The translations under genes and the position numbers were made by a program. A stretch of DNA of 64,000 bases from the NCBI RefSeq assembly GCF_029989365.1, contig NZ_JAPRAQ010000027.1, positions 1 through 64,000 of the forward strand. Reading direction: 5' to 3'. Of this stretch, positions 33,082-42,378 are shown one piece after another; the stretch's first letter is position 1, and each line of letters starts with the position of its first letter. Source of the DNA: Bradyrhizobium sp. Arg816 (GTDB lineage: Bacteria > Pseudomonadota > Alphaproteobacteria > Rhizobiales > Xanthobacteraceae). The notes under the pieces were generated by a model, which was not told where the DNA came from, did not search any database, and saw nothing but the letters and a program-made list of their open reading frames with translations.

Positions 33082-34587
33082 ATGACCAAGACCAATCTAC
33101 CCGAAGACCGTATCCCCGTCATCGTCGGCATCGGCGAGATCGTCGATCGCCCCAAGGAGATCACCGACGGCCTCGAGCCGCTGGATCTGCTCGAACAGGC
33201 GCTGCGGCGGGCCGAGCAGGACGCCGGCGCAAAACTGCTTGCCGAGGTGCATTCGCTCGACGTCGTCAACTTCCTGAGCTGGCGCTATCGCGAGCCGGAG
33301 AAGATTTTGGCGCAGCGGCTCGGCATTGCGCCTGCGCATTGCTATTACGGCCCGGTCGGCGGCGAGAGTCCGATCCGCTACATCCACGAGGCGGCAAAGC
33401 GCATTGCGCGTGGCGAATGCATGGTGGCGGCAGTCTGCGGTGCGGAGGCGCAGTCGACCGCGACCAAGGCGGAGCGCGCCGGGATCAAGCTGCCCTGGAC
33501 GCCGTTCGCCCATGACGTCGAGGAGCCCAAGCGTGGGGCGGCTTTCCAGAAGCCGCTGGCGGTGAAGCTCGGCGTGTTCCGTCCCGTCACCGTTTATCCC
33601 TTCTATGAGTCCGCCTCCTCCGCCCATTGGGGCCAGACGCCGCGCGAAGCCATGGCAGAGTCCGGCACGCTGTGGTCGCGCTACTCGGAGGCCGCCGCCG
33701 AAAATCCCAACGCCTGGCTGAAGCGGAGCTATGCGCCGGACGAGATCACGACGCCGACGGCCGACAACCGGCTGATCGCCTGGCCCTACAACAAGCTCAT
33801 GGTTGCCAACCCCAGCGTCAACATGGGCGGCGCGCTGCTGCTCACCAGCCTCGCCAAGGCGCGCGCGGCCGGCATCGCGGAGGACAGACTGGTCTATCCG
33901 CTCGGCGGCGCCTCGGCGGAAGAGCCGCGCGATTACCTCCTGCGCGATCAGTTCTATGAAAGCCATCCGCAGAACGCGGTGTTGAAGGCCGTGATGGACC
34001 TCGCCGGCGGCGACGCCTTCGACGCGATCGAGCTCTATAGCTGCTTCCCCTGCGTGCCCAAGATGGCGCGGAGGACGCTGGGCCTCGGCGCCGACGTGCA
34101 GCCGACCGTGACCGGTGGTCTCACCTTCTTCGGTGCGCCGCTCAACACCTACATGACGCATGCGGCCTGCGCGATGGTGCGGCGCGTGCGCAATGGTGCC
34201 AAGCTCGGGCTGCTCTACGGCCAGGGCGGCTTCGTCACCAAGCACCACGCGTTGGTGGTGTCGAAGACGCCGCGTGAGGCGCTGGCGCAGGAGACGAGCG
34301 TGCAAGGCGAGGCCGACCGCAACAAGCGCGCGGTGTCCGAGTTCGTCACCGAAGCCTCAGGCAAGGGCAAGGTCGAGAGCTTTACGGTGCTCTATGGCCG
34401 AGGCAGCGAGGTCGAACACGGCGTGGTGATGCTGCGGACGGCGGACGAGCGGCGCACACTCGCGCGCATTCCGGCAAGTGACGCGGCGACGCTGGCGCAT
34501 CTGCTCAACATGGATCGCACGCCGGTAGGATCGCTCGGCGAGATCACGATGGCCGCGGATGGCGTTCCGGAGTGGCGGGTCGGTTAA
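33082..34587 (+). CDS. Thiolase-like protein type 1 with extra C-terminal domain
   Basis: 501 residues: a thiolase-fold part to about 380 and a C-terminal add-on typical of TLP1 proteins (EVEHGVVMLRTADERRTLARIPASD region). By hand alignment the nucleophile cysteine loop reads VGGES with Gly at the cysteine position, so ordinary thiolytic chemistry is doubtful. TGGLTFFGAPLNTYMTHA and YGQGGFVTKHHA mark the C-terminal half of the fold. ATG at 33082 is chosen; a GTG at 33067 would add five residues, and neither has a strong ribosome site. Confidence 0.82.
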   Translation: MTKTNLPEDRIPVIVGIGEIVDRPKEITDGLEPLDLLEQALRRAEQDAGAKLLAEVHSLDVVNFLSWRYREPEKILAQRLGIAPAHCYYGPVGGESPIRYIHEAAKRIARGECMVAAVCGAEAQSTATKAERAGIKLPWTPFAHDVEEPKRGAAFQKPLAVKLGVFRPVTVYPFYESASSAHWGQTPREAMAESGTLWSRYSEAAAENPNAWLKRSYAPDEITTPTADNRLIAWPYNKLMVANPSVNMGGALLLTSLAKARAAGIAEDRLVYPLGGASAEEPRDYLLRDQFYESHPQNAVLKAVMDLAGGDAFDAIELYSCFPCVPKMARRTLGLGADVQPTVTGGLTFFGAPLNTYMTHAACAMVRRVRNGAKLGLLYGQGGFVTKHHALVVSKTPREALAQETSVQGEADRNKRAVSEFVTEASGKGKVESFTVLYGRGSEVEHGVVMLRTADERRTLARIPASDAATLAHLLNMDRTPVGSLGEITMAADGVPEWRVG

Positions 34588-34591
34588 TCTC

Positions 34592-34615
34592 CCTCTCCCC
34601 GCTCGCGGGGAGAGG
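34592..34615. terminator. Hairpin between converging thiolase-like and RND adaptor genes
   Basis: CCTCTCCCCG (34592-34601) and CGGGGAGAGG (34606-34615) form a perfect 10-bp stem with a CTCG loop. It is the core of the family B repeat reduced to one hairpin and lies between two stop codons, suiting a terminator in both directions. Confidence 0.6.
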
Positions 34616-34624
34616 TGAAGAAGT

Positions 34625-35827
34625 CTAGCCCTTGGGCGCCTGCTTCTCCGAGGCCGTCGCCGGCTTGCCCTTAGCGCCGGCGCCGGTAACGCGAACCTGG
34701 TCGCCGTCGGAAAGACCATCCGGCGGGGCAGTGATGACGCGGTCGTCGGGGGCGATGCCCGAGGCGAGTTCAACCTCCTTGCCGAGATCGCGCGCGATGG
34801 TCACGGTCTTGAATTGCACCTTGTCGTCCGCACCGACGGTCGCAACACGCAGGCCGCTGCCGTTGAAGATCAGCGCGCTGGCGGGAATGCTCAGCGGCGC
34901 GGTCTCGCGCTGCAGGTTGAGCTTCACGCTGGCATAGCCGCCGGGCATCAACTCGCCGTTGGAATTGTCGAGCCGAAGCTGCATGCGGGTGGTGCCTGAG
35001 GCGACGTCGACGGCCTGCGAAGACGCCTCGACCGTCGCCTGGAATGTCCGGTTCGGGTATTCCGGCATGACCATGGTGGCCTTGGCGCCGATCTTGATCG
35101 CCGGCACGTAGTTCTGGGGAACGTTGACGTAGACGCGCAGCCTGGTGATGTCGGAGACCACGAACATCGCCGGGCCGGAGCCGCCGCCGGCATTGATCAA
35201 CGCGCCGACGTCGGTATCGCGCGCCGTGACCACGCCATCGAACGGCACCGTGATCTTCTTGTAGCCGGCCAGCGCTTCAAGCCGCTCGACATTTGCCTGG
35301 CCTGAGTGGACGGCCGCGTTCTTGTTGGAGAGATCGGCGGTGCGCTCGTCGATCTCCTGCGCGGAGACGAAGTTGGAGGCGACCAGCGTCTTGCGCCGGT
35401 TGAGCGTTGCTTCCGAGAGCCTGGCGCTTGCCTGCTGGCTGGCCAGATCGGCACGGGCCTGAAGCAGTTGCTGGTCGAGGTCGGGCGCCTCGATCTCAGC
35501 GATCACCTGCCCCGCCTTGACGCGCGCGCCCATGTCGACGCTCCAGCTCTTCAGATAGCCGGAGACGCGTGCGAAGATCGGCGCGCGGTAATAGGCTTCG
35601 AGCCGACCCGGCAGGTCGATGGTGCCGTTGAGGGATTTTGCGTTCGGCAGCGTCACCGCAACGCTGGGAACGGCCTGATCGTCGGTCCATTCCTTGAGCT
35701 TGGAGCCCTGCTCCTCGCGGGCACGAATGCCGGTGCCGACGACGAGGCCTGCCGCAATCAGCGCCACCACGCCGAAGATGCCCAGTTTCCGGTGCGACAC
35801 CGGGGAGCGGGGTTCAGTGGGCGACAT
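34625..35827 (-). CDS. RND efflux periplasmic adaptor subunit
   Basis: 400 residues of the HlyD/MexA membrane-fusion family. One N-terminal anchor (about 17-36), then the split lipoyl domain (APIFARVSGYLKSW and ITVPFDGVVTARDTD), a helical hairpin between them, and beta-barrel/membrane-proximal parts with PGGYASVKL. Its ATG lies 14 bases inside the end of the permease gene, so the two are co-translated. It links the inner-membrane pump to an outer-membrane channel, which is not encoded nearby. Confidence 0.93.
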   Translation of the reverse strand: MSPTEPRSPVSHRKLGIFGVVALIAAGLVVGTGIRAREEQGSKLKEWTDDQAVPSVAVTLPNAKSLNGTIDLPGRLEAYYRAPIFARVSGYLKSWSVDMGARVKAGQVIAEIEAPDLDQQLLQARADLASQQASARLSEATLNRRKTLVASNFVSAQEIDERTADLSNKNAAVHSGQANVERLEALAGYKKITVPFDGVVTARDTDVGALINAGGGSGPAMFVVSDITRLRVYVNVPQNYVPAIKIGAKATMVMPEYPNRTFQATVEASSQAVDVASGTTRMQLRLDNSNGELMPGGYASVKLNLQRETAPLSIPASALIFNGSGLRVATVGADDKVQFKTVTIARDLGKEVELASGIAPDDRVITAPPDGLSDGDQVRVTGAGAKGKPATASEKQAPKG

Positions 35828-38800
35828 GCGGAGTCTCCAATGGGGCGGCGGCTTTGGCGCCTTGTTTCTTGTGTACCATACTGAACACCACGGGAACAAA
35901 CATCAGCGTGGCGAAAGTTGCAAAGATCAGGCCGCCGATCACGGCACGGCCAAGCGGCGCATTCTGCTCGCCGCCCTCCCCGAGCCCCAGGGCCATCGGC
36001 GCCATGCCGATGATCATGGCGAGCGCGGTCATCAGCACCGGGCGGAACCGGACGAAGCCGGCCTCGAGTGCAGCGGCGACGGGGTCACCGAGCTCCTCGT
36101 AGCGCTCGCGGGCGAACGAGATCACGAGCACGCTGTTGGCGGTGGCAACGCCCATGCACATGATCGCGCCGGTCAGCGCCGGCACCGACAGCGTCGTCTC
36201 GGTCATGAACAGCATCCAGACGATGCCGGCGAGCGCGGCCGGCAGCGCCGTGATGATCACGAACGGATCGGACCAGGATTGGAAGTTCACGACGATCAGG
36301 AAGTAGATCAGCACGACGGCACCGAGCAGGCCGAACAGAAGACCGGTGAAGGCGCTGTTCATGGTCTGCACCTGGCCGAGCAGCACCACGGAAGAGCCCT
36401 TCGGCACGTCCTTGGCGGTGTCGGCGATCACCTGGCGGATGTCGGCGGCGACCGCGCCGAGATCGCGGCCCGAGGTCGTGGCAAAGATCTGCACCATCGA
36501 CTGGATGTCGTATTGCGACACCACCGCGCTCGAGGTCGAGCGCTTGATGTCGGCGATGCCGCCGAGGATCGGCGATTGCGAATTGCCGGCCGCCGTGATC
36601 GGCAGCGTCTGGAGCGCGCTGAGCGAGTCGATCTGATATTGCGGCGTCTGCATCACGATCGAGTAGGACACGCCGTTGTCGGGGTTGAGGTAGTAGGTCG
36701 GCGCCACCTGCGAGGAGCCGGCGAGATTGACCACGAGGCTATTGGTGACGTCGCGCTCGGTCAGGCCGACATATTGCGCGCGGGTGCGGTCGACGTCGAT
36801 GTTGAAGGTCGGGTTGTTCGGCGACTGCTGGATGCGCGCATCGGCAACGCCGGGAATCTTGCGGACCTTCGCCAGCAGGCTGTTGGCGTAGGCGAAGTTG
36901 GCGTTGATGTTGGCGCCGCGGATCTGCAGGTCGATCGGCGCCGGCGCGCCGAAGTTCAGGATCTGGCTGACGATGTCGGCGGGGAGGAAGGCGAAGCTGA
37001 CGCCGGGGAACAGGCGCGGCAGCTGCTCGCGCAGCACGCGCACGTGCTCTTCCGTCGGCTTGTGACCTTCTTTCAGCTTGATCTGGATGTCGCCGTCCTG
37101 CGGGCCGATCACGCCCGTGTTGTTGTAGGTCATGTTGATGCCGGAGATCGGCATGCCGATGTTGTCGGTCAGCGTCTCGATTTCGCCGGGGATCAGCTTG
37201 CGGATCGCCTTCTGGACGTCGGCGAGCTGGTTCGCCGTCTCCTCCACGCGGGTGCCGACCTGGGTGCGGACATGCATCAGGATATTGCCGGCATCGACCG
37301 CCGGGAAGAAGTTGCGTCCAAGGAACGGCACCAGCGCGAAGGACGCGCCGACCACGCAGAGGAAGCCGATCACGAACACCGTGCGGTGCGCCAGCGCGAG
37401 CCCGAGGAAGTCATGGTAGCCGCCGCGAATGCGCTCGAACCGGGCCTCGAAACCGCGCTGGAACCACACCAGCGGATTACGCGACTTCGGCGGGCCGCCC
37501 TCATGATGGACGTGCGCCTGCAGCAGATAGTTCGCCATGGTCGGCACCAGCGTGCGCGACAGGATGAACGACCAGATCATCGCGAACATCACGGCTTCGG
37601 CCATCGGCACGAACAGGAAGCGTGCGACGCCGGTGAGGAAGAACATCGGCACGAACACGATGCAGATACAGAGCAGCGAGACGAAGGCCGGCGTCACGAT
37701 CTGGTTGGCGCCGTCGAGGATCGACTGCTCGACCGGCTTGCCCTGCTCCAGATGGTAGTTGATGTTCTCGATGGTCACGGTGGCGTCGTCGACGAGGATG
37801 CCGACCGCGAGCGCGAGGCCGCCGAGCGTCATGATGTTCAGCGTCTCGCCGATCGCCGACAGCATGATGATGGCGCCGAGCACCGAGAGCGGGATCGAGA
37901 CCGCGATGATGACCGTGGAACGCCAGCTGCCGAGGAACAGCAGGATCATGACGCTGGTCAGCAGCGCCGCGATCACGCCTTCGATCGCGACGCCTTGAAT
38001 CGCACCGCGGACGAACACCGACTGGTCGCCGATGAAGCCGATCTTCAGCGCGTCCGGCAGCTGGTCCTTGACGTCGATCACCTTCTGCTTGATGCCTGCG
38101 ATGATATCGAGCGTCGAGGTCGCGCCCGCCTTCAGCACCATCATCAGCACCGAGCGGTTGCCGTCGACATGGACGATGTTGGTCTGCGGCGGATTGCCGT
38201 CACGCACGGTCGCGACGTCGCGCACATAGACCATCGCGCCGTTGACGGTCCTGATCGGCAGATTGCCGAGCTCGTCGATCTTCAGCGGCGAGTTGTTGAG
38301 CTGGATGTTGTATTCGAACTGGCCGATCTTCTGGGTGCCGACCGGTGTGATCAGGTTTTGGGCTGCGAGCGCGTTGGCGACGTCCTGGCCCGACAGGCCA
38401 CGAGCCTGGAGCGCGGTCGGATCGAGGTCGATCTGGATTTGGCGCTGCTTGCCGCCGAACGGATACGGGATCGCCGCGCCGGGCACGGTGACCAGCGGGG
38501 TGCGCAGATTGTTAATGCCGATGTCGGCGAGGTTCTGCTCGGTCAGGCCATCGCCCGACAAAGCCACCTGGATGATCGGCACGGTCGAGGCGGAGTAGTT
38601 CAGGATCAGGGGCGGCGTTGCGCCCGGCGGCATCTGCTTCAGCAGCGTCTGCGAGATCGCGGTGACCTGCGCGTTGGCGGTGCGGATGTCGACGTTCGGC
38701 TGGAAGAAGATCTTGATGATGCCAAAGCCGTTATAGGAGTTGGCGGCAATGTGCTCGATGTCGTTGACGGTCGTCGTCAGCGCGCGCTGGAACGGCGTGG

Positions 38801-38993
38801 TGATGCGGCCGGACATCTGGTCCGGCGGCAGGCCGGTGTACTGCCAGACCACGCCGATCACGGGGATGCGGATGTCCGGGAAAATGTCCGTCGGCGTCCG
38901 CAGGGCCGCGAGCGGCCCGATGATCAGGAGCAGAAGCGCGAGCACGACAAACGTGTAGGGTCGGCTCAGGGCAATACGAACCAGAGCAATCAT
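35814..38993 (-). CDS. RND efflux pump permease (AcrB/MMPL superfamily)
   Basis: 1059 residues with the RND layout: first membrane segment at 9-29, a large periplasmic loop to about 330, a block of membrane segments, a second large loop and a last block ending near 1045. The proton-relay Asp pair is visible in VGILVDDATVTIEN. PDIRIPVIGVVWQYTGLPPDQM is the usual beginning. It exports hydrophobic compounds with proton influx. The adaptor gene overlaps its 3' end. Transported compounds cannot be told. Confidence 0.94.
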   Translation of the reverse strand: MIALVRIALSRPYTFVVLALLLLIIGPLAALRTPTDIFPDIRIPVIGVVWQYTGLPPDQMSGRITTPFQRALTTTVNDIEHIAANSYNGFGIIKIFFQPNVDIRTANAQVTAISQTLLKQMPPGATPPLILNYSASTVPIIQVALSGDGLTEQNLADIGINNLRTPLVTVPGAAIPYPFGGKQRQIQIDLDPTALQARGLSGQDVANALAAQNLITPVGTQKIGQFEYNIQLNNSPLKIDELGNLPIRTVNGAMVYVRDVATVRDGNPPQTNIVHVDGNRSVLMMVLKAGATSTLDIIAGIKQKVIDVKDQLPDALKIGFIGDQSVFVRGAIQGVAIEGVIAALLTSVMILLFLGSWRSTVIIAVSIPLSVLGAIIMLSAIGETLNIMTLGGLALAVGILVDDATVTIENINYHLEQGKPVEQSILDGANQIVTPAFVSLLCICIVFVPMFFLTGVARFLFVPMAEAVMFAMIWSFILSRTLVPTMANYLLQAHVHHEGGPPKSRNPLVWFQRGFEARFERIRGGYHDFLGLALAHRTVFVIGFLCVVGASFALVPFLGRNFFPAVDAGNILMHVRTQVGTRVEETANQLADVQKAIRKLIPGEIETLTDNIGMPISGINMTYNNTGVIGPQDGDIQIKLKEGHKPTEEHVRVLREQLPRLFPGVSFAFLPADIVSQILNFGAPAPIDLQIRGANINANFAYANSLLAKVRKIPGVADARIQQSPNNPTFNIDVDRTRAQYVGLTERDVTNSLVVNLAGSSQVAPTYYLNPDNGVSYSIVMQTPQYQIDSLSALQTLPITAAGNSQSPILGGIADIKRSTSSAVVSQYDIQSMVQIFATTSGRDLGAVAADIRQVIADTAKDVPKGSSVVLLGQVQTMNSAFTGLLFGLLGAVVLIYFLIVVNFQSWSDPFVIITALPAALAGIVWMLFMTETTLSVPALTGAIMCMGVATANSVLVISFARERYEELGDPVAAALEAGFVRFRPVLMTALAMIIGMAPMALGLGEGGEQNAPLGRAVIGGLIFATFATLMFVPVVFSMVHKKQGAKAAAPLETPHVAH

Positions 38994-39187
38994 TCGTCAG
39001 GCAATTCCAAATCGGGGGACAGGGAACACGCCCCACGGCTTCCCTGAGCTGATTTACCCGAACACCGCGGAAATGGCCAACGACAGCGCCGCCCCGTGCG
39101 GTCACTTCCCTGCTATCGCACTGCGAAATCGCATTCCAGATATGCAGCTTGCGGCCGGAAGATTATGGAAGCGGCTTGCCCCCACGT

Positions 39188-39217
39188 AAAAAAGCGGCGC
39201 CCGCGGGGCGCCGCTTT
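39188..39217 (-). terminator. Rho-independent terminator of the chemoreceptor gene
   Basis: On the minus strand a perfect 12-bp stem, AAAGCGGCGCCC / GGGCGCCGCTTT with a CGC loop, runs into TTTTTTA. It begins about 24 bases after the chemoreceptor stop at 39241. This is the clearest intrinsic terminator in the window. Confidence 0.92.
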
Positions 39218-39240
39218 CAGAACTGAGATGGTATCCCGGC

Positions 39241-40932
39241 TCAGGCCGCGCGGACGTTGGTCAGGAACTTGCTGACCTCGGTCTTCAGCCGCGTGCTGTC
39301 GTTGGACAGCATCTGCGCTGCCGACAGCACCTGTGAGGAGGCCGTGCCGGTCTCGGTCGCGCCGCGCTGCACGTCGGTGATGTTGGAGGAGACCTGCTGG
39401 GTGCCCTGCGCCGCCTGCTGCACGTTACGGGCGATCTCCTGGGTCGCGGCGCCCTGCTCTTCCACCGCAGCCGCAATCGCCGAGGAGATTTCGGAGAGAC
39501 GCTCGATGGTCGAGGAGATCTCCTTGATGGCGCCGACCGAGTCGTTGGTCGCCGCCTGGATGCCGGAGATCTGCTGGCCGATCTCGCCGGTCGCCTTGGC
39601 GGTCTGCTCGGCGAGCGCCTTCACCTCGGAAGCCACCACCGCGAAGCCGCGGCCGGCTTCACCGGCGCGCGCCGCCTCGATGGTCGCGTTCAGCGCCAAG
39701 AGGTTGGTCTGGCCGGCGATGGTGTTGATCAGCTCGACGACGTCGCCGATGCGGGAGGCCGCCTTGGACAGTTCGCTGACGCGCTCGGTGGTGGCGCGGG
39801 CCTGGCCGACGGCATCGCCCGCCATCCGCGCCGATTCCTGCACCTGGCGGCTGATCTCGCCGACCGAGGAAGCCATCTCCTCGGTGGCCGAGGCCACCGA
39901 CTGCACGTTGGTGGATGCTTCCTCCGAGGCCGCGGCGACCGTCGTCGCCATCCGCTGCGAGCGGTCGGCGGTCGAGGTCAGCGTCGAGGCGGAGGCTTCG
40001 AGCTGGGTCGAGGCCGAGGACACGGTCTGGACAATCTCGCCGATCATCGTTTCGAAATCGCGGGTGATGCCGTCGACGCGGCGGCCGCGCTCGATCTTGG
40101 CTTCGGCATCGGCGGCGGCGGCCTCGTCGGCGGCTTTCTTGGCGATCAAGGCTTCCTTGAAGATCTGGAGCACATCGGCCATGGCGCCGATCTCGGTCTT
40201 CTCGCCGCGATGCGGGACTTCGGCGGAGAGGTCGCCCTTGCCGAGCGCCTGCATCGGCTGGATGATCGAGTTGATGCCGGCGGAGACGTCCTGGACCAGG
40301 TAGAAGCTGACGCCGATGCCGATGATCACGGCGGCGCCGAGGATGATCGAGACCAGCATGAAGGCATAGAAATAGCTGTCGGAGGCATCCTGGGCGGCCT
40401 GGTCGCCGCCCTTGGTGTTGAGTTCGATGTCCTTCATCAGGACCTCATCCGACGCAAGGCCGATCTTGTTGACCGTCTTGGTATTCAGCTCCTGCGCGTC
40501 ATGCGGAACCTTGCCGGCCTCCTTGCGCGACAGCGCGAAGACGTCTTCGGTGCCCTTCTTGTAATCGTCCCAGAGCTTGGCCCATTCGTTGTACAGCCGG
40601 CGCTCTTCGGGTGAGGTGATCATCGGCTCGTAGGCCTTGCGGGACTTGGCGAGCGCCTCGATCACGATGCCGGCCGTTTTTTCGTTGGCGAGCTTGTCCT
40701 CGAGGGTCTCGGACAGCATGTGCTGGCGAACGACGTTGCGATAAGTGATGACGCTGGCCCGGAGTTCGCCGAGCACCCGGACGCTGGGCAGCCAGCTCGT
40801 GGTGATGTCGGTGGTGTTGGCGTTCATCGACCGCATCTTCGTGACGGCGAGCAGGCCCATGCCGGTCATCGCGACCAGCAGGAGCGCCACGACACTGATG
40901 ATCTTGGCGCGGATTGAGATGGTGGCGAGCAT
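39241..40932 (-). CDS. Methyl-accepting chemotaxis protein
   Basis: 563 residues. First membrane segment at about 9-31, a four-helix-bundle periplasmic sensor (4HB type) to about 188, second segment near 189-212, HAMP domain to about 270, then the long signalling coiled coil with the hairpin tip around IAGQTNLLALNATIEAARAGE. It detects a small molecule and controls CheA. The gene stands alone, followed by a strong terminator; a 16-bp palindrome lies about 115 bases upstream. It neighbours threonate catabolism genes, but ligand assignment would be a guess. Confidence 0.95.
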   Translation of the reverse strand: MLATISIRAKIISVVALLLVAMTGMGLLAVTKMRSMNANTTDITTSWLPSVRVLGELRASVITYRNVVRQHMLSETLEDKLANEKTAGIVIEALAKSRKAYEPMITSPEERRLYNEWAKLWDDYKKGTEDVFALSRKEAGKVPHDAQELNTKTVNKIGLASDEVLMKDIELNTKGGDQAAQDASDSYFYAFMLVSIILGAAVIIGIGVSFYLVQDVSAGINSIIQPMQALGKGDLSAEVPHRGEKTEIGAMADVLQIFKEALIAKKAADEAAAADAEAKIERGRRVDGITRDFETMIGEIVQTVSSASTQLEASASTLTSTADRSQRMATTVAAASEEASTNVQSVASATEEMASSVGEISRQVQESARMAGDAVGQARATTERVSELSKAASRIGDVVELINTIAGQTNLLALNATIEAARAGEAGRGFAVVASEVKALAEQTAKATGEIGQQISGIQAATNDSVGAIKEISSTIERLSEISSAIAAAVEEQGAATQEIARNVQQAAQGTQQVSSNITDVQRGATETGTASSQVLSAAQMLSNDSTRLKTEVSKFLTNVRAA

Positions 40933-41044
40933 GATCGGGTCTCTTTGTGCTGGCGCGGTGCGCGTCCGGAAATTTTACGAATCAATCAAAGGGAGCAGCA
41001 CCGACATCCAACACCAGAGCACCTGAGCAGATGTTAACTACGAC

Positions 41045-41060
41045 TCCGTACGAGTACGGA
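41045..41060. promoter_or_regulatory. Palindrome upstream of the chemoreceptor gene
   Basis: TCCGTAC and GTACGGA are perfect inverted 7-mers separated by GA. The site lies 113-128 bases before the chemoreceptor ATG and 41 bases after the otnK stop. The two-base centre makes a dimeric protein site more likely than an RNA hairpin. Confidence 0.4.
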
Positions 41061-41100
41061 ACCCGAAAGAAATGAACAGGCGGCTAAAAATGCTCTGCGC

Positions 41101-42378
41101 TCAGCGCATGAGCCCAAGTGCGTCCGTGAAAAACTCCGCGCCGCCAAAATTTCCGGACTTAAGAGCGAGCAACATCTCGCCCGCATCCGCACCGACCGCG
41201 CGCAGCACCGGGACGCCCGCTGCGATTTCTACTCCCACGAGAAATCCGGGAATCCTCAACCGGTCGACCACGGCGCCGGATGTTTCGCCACCCGCGACGA
41301 TCAAGCGCCGGACGCCGGCCTGCACCAGGCCTTCGGCGATGTCGGCCATCGCCTGCTCGATGGCATGTCCGGTGGCATCGCGGCCGTGACGCGCCTGCAG
41401 CGCGGCGACCTGATCCGGTGTCGCACTCGAGGCGATCAGGACCGGCCCCTCGGCGAGCCGCGGTCTGGCCCAGGCGAGCGCACGCCGCGCTTCGCTTGCA
41501 CCTGCGACAATTTGCGCGGAATCGAGGTGCAGCACCGGCATGACCCGCTCGGCATTCGCGATCTGCTGAAGCGTCGCTTGCGAGCAGCTTCCGGCAAGGC
41601 AGGCAGCCGGGCCGCCGACCACGGCACCCGCGTCGTTGCCCGCAATGTTCGACCGCACCTTTCCGGTCGACACCAGCGCACGCGCCAACCCAAGGCCGAT
41701 GCCTGAGGCGCCGACAGATAGCCCATGTTCGGCGGCGACGAGGCCGATGGTCTCAAGGTCGCGGTCGAAGACGGCGTCGATGATCGCGGCACCGATGCCC
41801 TTGCCCGCGAGCTCGGCCAGCCGCGCCCGCACGGCATCTGCGCCGCGCGTGACGGTCGCGAGATCGACCAGGCCGGTTTGCGTCCTGCTCTGGCGCGCCA
41901 GCACGCGCACCAGGTTGGAATCGCGCATCGGGTTGAGCGGATGGTCCTTGAGCGGGCTCTCGTTCAACGGCACGGCGCCGACGAACAGATTGCCCTGGTA
42001 GACCGTGCGACCGGTCTCCGGGAAGGCCGGCGTCACCAGCACGACGGCCTCGCCGCTATCGGCGCGCAGCGCGTCCATCACCGGGCCGATATTGCCTGCA
42101 TCGGTGGAATCGAAGGTCGAGCAGATCTTGAACAGCACATGGCGCGCCCCGCGGCCACGCAACCATGTCTCCGCCGCGCGCGAGCGCGACACGGCAAGGC
42201 CTGCCCCGATCGAGCGGCTCTTCAGCGACACCACGACTGCGTCGACCTCGGGCAGCGCGAGGTCGTCCGCGGGCACGCCGATGGTCTGCACGGTACGCAG
42301 GCCCGCGCGCGTCAGCGTGTTGGCGAGATCGGAGGCGCCGGTGTAGTCGTCGGCGATGCAACCCAGTGCGAGCGTCAC
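41101..42378 (-). CDS. otnK: 3-oxo-tetronate 4-kinase
   Basis: 425 residues of the DUF1537 four-carbon acid-sugar kinase family. N-terminal part with GCIADDYTGASDLAN (7-21) and the C-terminal nucleotide domain with IVAGGETSGAVVDRL. It phosphorylates 3-oxo-tetronate at C4 for the decarboxylase OtnC. GTG start, overlapping the otnI stop as GTGA, shows a tight operon. Length matches the family. Specificity for the threo form follows from gene context (ltnD present, no denD-type gene). Confidence 0.9.
   Translation of the reverse strand: MTLALGCIADDYTGASDLANTLTRAGLRTVQTIGVPADDLALPEVDAVVVSLKSRSIGAGLAVSRSRAAETWLRGRGARHVLFKICSTFDSTDAGNIGPVMDALRADSGEAVVLVTPAFPETGRTVYQGNLFVGAVPLNESPLKDHPLNPMRDSNLVRVLARQSRTQTGLVDLATVTRGADAVRARLAELAGKGIGAAIIDAVFDRDLETIGLVAAEHGLSVGASGIGLGLARALVSTGKVRSNIAGNDAGAVVGGPAACLAGSCSQATLQQIANAERVMPVLHLDSAQIVAGASEARRALAWARPRLAEGPVLIASSATPDQVAALQARHGRDATGHAIEQAMADIAEGLVQAGVRRLIVAGGETSGAVVDRLRIPGFLVGVEIAAGVPVLRAVGADAGEMLLALKSGNFGGAEFFTDALGLMR

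Noticed and set aside
35694..39047. An open frame of over 1100 codons on the plus strand, opposite the RND permease
   Set aside because: It is rich in Arg, His, Asp and Gly, has no recognisable domain, and mirrors the third-position GC of the permease gene. It is a high-GC shadow frame.
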